From assembly GCA_017652545.1 (NCBI GenBank), contig JAGCAV010000073.1:1-11068 (forward strand): a stretch of DNA of 11,068 bases. Reading direction: 5' to 3'. Made by a program: the position numbers and the translations under genes. Positions 6,803 through 11,068 of this stretch are shown in pieces. Within the stretch, counting starts at the first letter, position 1; every line of letters starts with the position of its first letter. Source of the DNA: Lachnospiraceae bacterium (GTDB lineage: Bacteria; Bacillota_A; Clostridia; Lachnospirales; Lachnospiraceae). Under the pieces are notes generated by a model, which had not been told where the DNA came from, did no database searches, and worked only from the letters and a program-made list of their open reading frames with translations.

Positions 6803-8217
6803 TCCGTTCCCTTCCGGTATCCGTATATCTGCTCCGTATGTTCACAAAGAAGGATCCGCTCAGGTCTCAGGCAGTCAAGGCAGCCGGTCACAAGGGTGTT
6901 GACCCGGCTCTCCCCGTCTCCCGCCTCATCCTTCATAAACACGCGGATGTACTCGCGGGTATATCCGGTATACCAGGTTTCTCCGTCCATGACCCGGGTC
7001 TCTTCCACCAGGACCTGAACCGGTTTCCGGTCCCATCTGCGGATATACCGCCTCATGTTCTCCCTGCCCAGCGCGATCAGATCACTGCTCCTGTCATTCT
7101 TGACATGCTCCGGAACCTGGTCCGGCATGGCAGCGGCTCTTGTGCCGGCCCGCATGGAATACTTGAAAATATGCGTCTCATACAGGCCGATCTTTTCAAG
7201 AAACTTCCTTGTACAGGCAAATTCTTCTTCCGTTTCTCCCGGGAAACCGACGATCACATCCGTCGTCAGGGCGGGATCGTCAAAGACCGTCCGGAGGATC
7301 TCCAGCGCTTTTTCGTATTCTTCAGTCGTATATTTCCGGTTCATCCGTCTGAGCACACTGTCACATCCGCTCTGCAGGGAGAGATGAAAGTGCGGACAGA
7401 ACTGCGGCACTGCCTTCAGGGCAGCGGCGAACGCCTCCGTAATGATCCTCGGCTCCAGCGATCCCAGCCGGATCCTTTCGACACCCGGCACACAGGCAAC
7501 TGAACGGATCAGCGAAAGCAGGCTGCCGGCAGAGGGTGACTCCTTCCAGTCCATCCCGTAAGAACTCAGATGTATGCCTGTCAGTACGATCTCCTTCACC
7601 CCGGAAGCTGTCAGCTTTCCGACCTCCTCCACCACATCAGGGATCTGTCTGCTGCGGATCCTGCCGCGCGCGAAGGGAATGATGCAGTAGGAGCAGAACT
7701 GGTTGCAGCCGTCCTGTACTTTGATGAAGGCCCGGGTATGCTCACTGGTCCGGTCGATCTTCAGTTCTTCGTAACTGCCTTCGTGGTTGATGTCCAGGAT
7801 ATGGCGCTGTCTGCCTTCATCCGCGCCGGCGGATCCGGCTTCAGCCCTCTCCCTGAAAAACGTTTCCAGGATTTGAGGCAGTTCTTTCTTTTTATTATTG
7901 CCGATGATCACATCCGCGTCCACTTCCAGGTGCGTCCTGTCATTTGCTGTCTGTACATAGCATCCCGCCGCGACGACCACCGCAGACGGATTCATCTTCC
8001 TGGCCCTGTGAAGCATCTGCCTGGATTTCCGGTCAGCGATGTTGGTGACCGAGCAGGTGTTGATGACATAGACATCGGCTGTCTCGTCAAAAGGAACAAT
8101 GACATACCCGGCTTCCCGCAGAAGCTGTTCCATCGCTTCTGTCTCGTATGCGTTTACCTTGCAGCCCAGATTGTGAAGCGCCGCTCTTTTTCTATCTTCC
8201 GGTTTCCTTCCGGCCAT
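6799..8217 (-). CDS. mtaB: tRNA t6A37 methylthiotransferase MtaB (radical SAM)
   Basis: Converts N6-threonylcarbamoyladenosine at position 37 of ANN-decoding tRNAs to the 2-methylthio form, using two iron-sulfur clusters and S-adenosylmethionine. The 472-residue protein has the MiaB/RimO layout. The N-terminal domain has cluster cysteines C19 (NLGCKVN), C55 (NTCSVTN) and C86 (AAGCYVQ). The radical SAM core has C171, C175 and C178 in GCNQFCSYC, followed by PFARGRIRSR. VLTGIHLSSYG and VIVGFPGETEEEF follow, with a TRAM-like RNA-binding region after about residue 400. LGCKVN and GIHLSSYG favour MtaB over MiaB or RimO. The ATG at 8217 has AGAGG eight bases upstream. It is divergent from the HPr-like gene and its last bases overlap recU. 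Confidence 0.95.
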   Translation of the reverse strand: MAGRKPEDRKRAALHNLGCKVNAYETEAMEQLLREAGYVIVPFDETADVYVINTCSVTNIADRKSRQMLHRARKMNPSAVVVAAGCYVQTANDRTHLEVDADVIIGNNKKKELPQILETFFRERAEAGSAGADEGRQRHILDINHEGSYEELKIDRTSEHTRAFIKVQDGCNQFCSYCIIPFARGRIRSRQIPDVVEEVGKLTASGVKEIVLTGIHLSSYGMDWKESPSAGSLLSLIRSVACVPGVERIRLGSLEPRIITEAFAAALKAVPQFCPHFHLSLQSGCDSVLRRMNRKYTTEEYEKALEILRTVFDDPALTTDVIVGFPGETEEEFACTRKFLEKIGLYETHIFKYSMRAGTRAAAMPDQVPEHVKNDRSSDLIALGRENMRRYIRRWDRKPVQVLVEETRVMDGETWYTGYTREYIRVFMKDEAGDGESRVNTLVTGCLDCLRPERILLCEHTEQIYGYRKGTE

Positions 8218-8276
8218 TGATCATGCCTCTTATGTTTTTCTTTATTTTTATCATTGTTTCTTTACTGCTTCTTTCC

Positions 8277-8305
8277 TTGACTTTGCCGGGTTTTCCATAT
8301 AAGAT
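8277..8305 (+). promoter_or_regulatory. Candidate sigma-A promoter for the HPr-like gene
   Basis: TTGACT (8277-8282) and TAAGAT (8300-8305) are separated by exactly 17 bases in an AT-rich stretch, giving a start near 8312 and a leader of about 90 bases. A modest hairpin can form in the leader (8315-8322 with 8339-8346, one G-U pair). The rest of the 186-base divergent gap must also hold the mtaB promoter, for which I found no convincing match. Confidence 0.6.
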
Positions 8306-8390
8306 AACCGCAAAGTAACCATTCAGGCCATCGGGAACATGGTTGCCGAACGCACCGAATCTGAACCGTTACCCCCAAAGAAATGACAGC

Positions 8391-8399
8391 AGGGAGGAG
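8391..8399 (+). promoter_or_regulatory. Strong ribosome binding site of the HPr-like gene
   Basis: AGGGAGGAG, with its GGAGG core six bases before the ATG at 8404. An earlier in-frame ATG at 8383 would place this site inside the coding region, so the 78-residue product is preferred. Confidence 0.8.
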
Positions 8400-8403
8400 A
8401 AAA

Positions 8404-8640
8404 ATGAAGACAGTACAAATATCTCTTAATTCTATAGACAAAGTAAAGTCCTTTGTCAACGATATTTCCAGATTTGATACTGATTTTGACCTTGTATCCG
8501 GTCGTTATGTGATCGATGCCAAATCCATCATGGGCATCTTCAGTCTGGATCTTTCCAGGAACATCGAGCTGACCATCCATGCGGATGAAAACATGGATGT
8601 CATCCTTGAGGCCCTGAAACCCTATATCGTAGAAGCATAA
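8404..8640 (+). CDS. HPr-like protein lacking the His15 phosphorylation motif (Crh-like)
   Basis: A 78-residue protein with the HPr fold pattern, the small phosphocarrier of the sugar phosphotransferase system. The region of regulatory Ser46 is intact as AKSIMGIFSLDL (S41 here), close to KSIMGVMSL of classic HPr. The active-site GIHARPA motif around His15 is replaced by NSIDKVKS, with no histidine or arginine. It therefore should not carry phosphate between Enzyme I and sugar permeases. This resembles Bacillus Crh, which lost His15 but keeps Ser46 for HPr kinase and CcpA, so a regulatory role is possible; that is inference. Some clostridial HPr-annotated proteins share this pattern as far as I recall. 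The gene is monocistronic, with its own promoter, strong ribosome site and terminator, and is the only plus-strand gene here. Confidence 0.85.
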   Translation: MKTVQISLNSIDKVKSFVNDISRFDTDFDLVSGRYVIDAKSIMGIFSLDLSRNIELTIHADENMDVILEALKPYIVEA

Positions 8641-8655
8641 ACGCAGGAAAACAAG

Positions 8656-8689
8656 ACCGCGCGGTGAAACAGCCGCGCGGTTCTTTTTT
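8656..8689. terminator. Rho-independent terminator between the HPr-like gene and thiI, probably bidirectional
   Basis: A perfect 9-bp G+C-rich stem, ACCGCGCGG (8656-8664) with CCGCGCGGT (8673-8681), encloses an eight-base loop and is followed on the plus strand by TTCTTTTTT. On the minus strand the stem is followed by CTTGTTTT. The thiI stop codon overlaps the plus-strand T run, so the same hairpin can end both converging genes. Confidence 0.9.
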
Positions 8690-9866
8690 ATATTCCGATC
8701 GTTTCCGTTGTTTCAATGGCTGCCTGCACCAGCTCATCGATCCTTTCCTGCAGATGGGTCTCCGATTTTTTGATCGCCGACAGGATCGGCTTTGTCACAG
8801 GATGCTTGGCCACGAAGATGGTACAGCAGTCCTCGTACGGGAGGATCGATGTTTCGTATGTCCCGATCTTTTCGGAGATCTCCACGATATCCTGCTTGTC
8901 AAATCCGATCAGGGGCCTGAACACAGGCATGGTGCAGACTTCGTTGGTCACCGTCAGGCTCTGGATGGTCTGGCTGGCCACCTGCCCTATGCTTTCCCCG
9001 GTGATCAGCGCCATCGCCCTGTCTTCAGCCGCGAAATGCTCCGCGATCTTCATCATATACCTGCGCATAATGATCGTCAGCTGGTCATGCGGACACTTTT
9101 CATAGATATACAGCTGGATATCCGTAAAGTTCACGACATGCAGCCGGATACGGCCGGCGTATTTTCCGAGCTGTCTGGCAAGATCCACCACTTTCTGTTT
9201 CGCGCGCTCGCTGGTGTAGGGCGGCGCATGGAAGTAGACCGCGTCGATCTGCACACCGCGCTTGGCGATCATCCAGCCTGCTACCGGAGAGTCGATCCCG
9301 CCTGAAAGCAGCAGTTCTGCCCGCCCGTTCGTCCCGACCGGCATGCCGCCGGGGCCCGGGATGATCTGTGAATACATATAGACCTTGTCCCTGATCTCCA
9401 CATGAAGGGAGATCTGAGGGTCATGCACATCCACCCGCATATCGCTGAACGCGTCCAGCACCGCCTCCCCGATCTCGGCATTCACCTCCATTGAAGGAAC
9501 CGGATAGCTCTTTTTTGCCCTGCGTGTCTCGATCTTGAATGTCTGGTCATGGGTGTCATACACGCCCGCCAGAAAAGTGACAGCATCTTCACGCAGCTTT
9601 TCAAGACTGTCGTCCTCCGTGATCCGGACCGGACAGATCCCGACGATCCCGAATACATACTGGAGCGCCTCTATGCTCTCATCCAGATCAAAATCTCCGC
9701 CGCAGTCCACATAGATGCGTCCCTGTTCCTTGCGAACCGAGAATTCACCCTGCAGACCCGAAAGAGCTTCCCTGATGCGTTCCGAAAGCCTGTCTTCAAA
9801 CAGGTAGCGGTTTTTTCCCTTTATGCCGATCTCTCCGTATTTGATCAGCAGTGCATGAAAATCCAT
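8688..9866 (-). CDS. thiI: tRNA uracil 4-sulfurtransferase ThiI (without rhodanese domain)
   Basis: Adenylates uridine 8 of tRNA and replaces its oxygen with sulfur to make 4-thiouridine, a near-UV sensor base. In some bacteria it also serves thiamine synthesis. The 392-residue protein begins with the ferredoxin-like LIKYGEIGIKGKNR, then a THUMP RNA-binding domain (about residues 60-170). The PP-loop ATPase follows, with LLSGGIDSPVAGW (S188-P194). ALITGESIGQVASQT and the conserved EDCCTIF site come later. The C-terminal rhodanese domain of the E. coli protein is absent, as in Bacillus. There the adjacent cysteine desulfurase NifZ passes sulfur directly to ThiI. The same arrangement is seen here, 72 bases downstream of the desulfurase. 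AGGAGAGGA precedes the ATG at 9866. The stop lies within the shared terminator. Confidence 0.97.
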   Translation of the reverse strand: MDFHALLIKYGEIGIKGKNRYLFEDRLSERIREALSGLQGEFSVRKEQGRIYVDCGGDFDLDESIEALQYVFGIVGICPVRITEDDSLEKLREDAVTFLAGVYDTHDQTFKIETRRAKKSYPVPSMEVNAEIGEAVLDAFSDMRVDVHDPQISLHVEIRDKVYMYSQIIPGPGGMPVGTNGRAELLLSGGIDSPVAGWMIAKRGVQIDAVYFHAPPYTSERAKQKVVDLARQLGKYAGRIRLHVVNFTDIQLYIYEKCPHDQLTIIMRRYMMKIAEHFAAEDRAMALITGESIGQVASQTIQSLTVTNEVCTMPVFRPLIGFDKQDIVEISEKIGTYETSILPYEDCCTIFVAKHPVTKPILSAIKKSETHLQERIDELVQAAIETTETIGI

Positions 9867-9899
9867 TGTTTATCCTCTCCTGACTGTCTTCCTGGGGAT

Positions 9900-9916
9900 C
9901 TCCGGTCAGACCGGAG
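9900..9916. repeat. Inverted repeat in the desulfurase-thiI gap
   Basis: CTCCGGTC and GACCGGAG, eight bases each, flank a single A. As RNA it could form a 6-bp stem with a five-base loop. No T run follows on the minus strand, so it is not a typical terminator. It lies between the desulfurase stop and the thiI ribosome site and may tune expression or stabilise one end of the message. Confidence 0.6.
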
Positions 9917-9938
9917 CTGTTTATGGTCATACAGGCCT

Positions 9939-11068
9939 TTACCGCCTGGTATACTTTCTGAGTACCGGAAGGAATTCCCGCAGCACTTCCAGGCATCGGT
10001 CGGCTTCCTCCACTGTATTGAAGCTGCTGAAAGAAAAGCGCAGGGCGGATTCTGCCTGGTTTCTCGGAATGCCCAGCTGTGTGAGTACCGGGGATACCGG
10101 CAGCTTTTTATTGGACGAACAGGCAGAACCGGCCGAGACATAGATCCCGCGATCCTCCAGCGCATGCAGCAGCACTTCGCTCCTGATCCCTGTAAATGCG
10201 GCGTTGACGATGTGCGGGGCGCTTTTTTCCCCTGTTCCGGACAGCAGCGCAACTCCCTCCATCTGACCAAGTCCTTCAAAGAGACGGTCTCTGACCTGTC
10301 TCATCCTGGCGGTATTCGCCTCCAGATTGTCGACTGCCTGCTCAGCAGCGCAGGCCAGCCCGGCAATTCCGGGAACATTGTCCGTACCGGAGCGCATGCC
10401 TTTCTGCTGTCCGCCGCCGACGATCAGCGGAAGGATCCTTGCCTTCTCCTTCACATACAGAAAACCGGTTCCTTTCGGGCCATGGATCTTATGCCCGCTG
10501 ACACTGATCAGATCTGCTCCCAGGTGCCGCACATTGATCGGAATCTTTCCGTAGGACTGCACTGCGTCCACATGAAAAAGTGCATGGGGGCAGACGGAAT
10601 GTGTCAGGGACGCCGCTTCCTCCACCGGCTGCACCGACCCCACCTCATTGTTGACATGCATCAGCGAGACCAGGATCGTCTGCTCATCCAGCGCGTTCGC
10701 AAGGTCTTTTATCCTGACATAACCCTTTTCATCAACCGGCAGACAGGTGACCCGGAACCCTTCTTTTTCCAGGCGGGCGGCTGCCTCAAGGACAGCGGGA
10801 TGCTCTATGGAACTGACAATGACATGATTACCCGTCCTGCGCAGGGCGCCGGCCGCGCCGAACAGGGCCCAGTTATCGGATTCCGTTCCGCCTGACGTGA
10901 AATAGATCTCCTTCTCACTGCAGCGGATCGTCCTCGCGATCGTCTCCCTGGCACCGCGGACGATCTGTTCGGCCTGTACACCCTTCAGATGTTTGGAGGA
11001 AGGGTTTCCGTACGTGAACAGCATGGCCTGTGTGACGGCATCCGCCACTTCCTGCGTGCAGGCCGTCG
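9939..11068 (-). CDS. Cysteine desulfurase (NifS/IscS family, probable ThiI partner), N-terminus cut by window edge
   Basis: A pyridoxal-phosphate enzyme that removes sulfur from cysteine as an enzyme-bound persulfide and hands it to acceptors. The visible part covers nearly the whole protein. YGNPSSKHLKG and YFTSGGTESDNWAL (cofactor phosphate site) come first. SSIEHPAV (His stacking on the cofactor), HVDAVQSYGK and SVSGHKIHGPKG (Schiff-base lysine) follow. The last is SAGSACSS, with the persulfide-forming cysteine. A GTG at 11048 could be mistaken for a start, but codons upstream continue in frame as TACTQE, matching the usual DNAATT..EV opening. The true start therefore lies beyond the edge, about ten residues away. 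Its place before a rhodanese-less thiI points to the NifZ-type dedicated sulfur donor for tRNA 4-thiouridine. A general Fe-S cluster role cannot be excluded. Confidence 0.95.
   Translation of the reverse strand, partial: TACTQEVADAVTQAMLFTYGNPSSKHLKGVQAEQIVRGARETIARTIRCSEKEIYFTSGGTESDNWALFGAAGALRRTGNHVIVSSIEHPAVLEAAARLEKEGFRVTCLPVDEKGYVRIKDLANALDEQTILVSLMHVNNEVGSVQPVEEAASLTHSVCPHALFHVDAVQSYGKIPINVRHLGADLISVSGHKIHGPKGTGFLYVKEKARILPLIVGGGQQKGMRSGTDNVPGIAGLACAAEQAVDNLEANTARMRQVRDRLFEGLGQMEGVALLSGTGEKSAPHIVNAAFTGIRSEVLLHALEDRGIYVSAGSACSSNKKLPVSPVLTQLGIPRNQAESALRFSFSSFNTVEEADRCLEVLREFLPVLRKYTRR

Noticed and set aside
9549..10895. A 448-codon plus-strand open frame opposite thiI and the desulfurase
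   Set aside because: Same shadow effect: no family similarity, no ribosome site of note, and fully overlapped by conserved minus-strand genes.

Overview
The window reads as ordinary chromosome from a Gram-positive anaerobe of the class Clostridia, most likely Lachnospiraceae. The evidence is a short HisG with a separate HisZ, a RecU-type Holliday junction resolvase, a ThiI without a rhodanese domain beside a cysteine desulfurase, a lipoteichoic-acid-synthase-like membrane enzyme, a divergent HPr-like protein and purine-rich ribosome binding sites. Base composition looks slightly above 50% G+C by eye. The placement is inference from protein families; there is no rRNA in the window. No mobile element, tRNA, rRNA or CRISPR array was seen. 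The largest gap between genes is 186 bases (8218-8403).

All genes but one lie on the minus strand, so gene order in transcription runs from high to low coordinates. First comes a cysteine desulfurase, cut off at its 5' end by the window edge, followed by thiI. Together they should supply and insert sulfur for 4-thiouridine in tRNA. A hairpin at 8656-8689 separates thiI from the only plus-strand gene, a 78-residue HPr-like protein that keeps the Ser46 region but has lost the His15 region. It has its own promoter. Divergent from it are mtaB (tRNA ms2t6A methylthiotransferase) and recU, which overlap by four bases.

Below them is a partial histidine cluster in the order hisZ-hisG-hisD-hisB-hisI, with a candidate promoter just upstream of hisZ. 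A membrane-bound LTA-synthase/phosphoglycerol-transferase-like gene follows hisI and runs off the left edge.

The main anomaly is in hisD. Its 432-codon frame carries an in-frame TAG at codon 338 (3355-3357), between the catalytic Glu-His pair and the last two predicted zinc ligands. Everything before and after it is well conserved, and an ATG lies three bases past the stop. This may be a recent nonsense mutation, a sequence error, suppression, or a split gene made by reinitiation. hisI ends in TAG at the expected place, which argues against general reassignment of TAG. A second anomaly is a heptamer tandem repeat filling part of the hisB-hisI gap. That is a place where many Clostridia carry hisH, hisA and hisF, which are absent here, as are hisC and hisE. 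I found no convincing wholly new multi-gene system.
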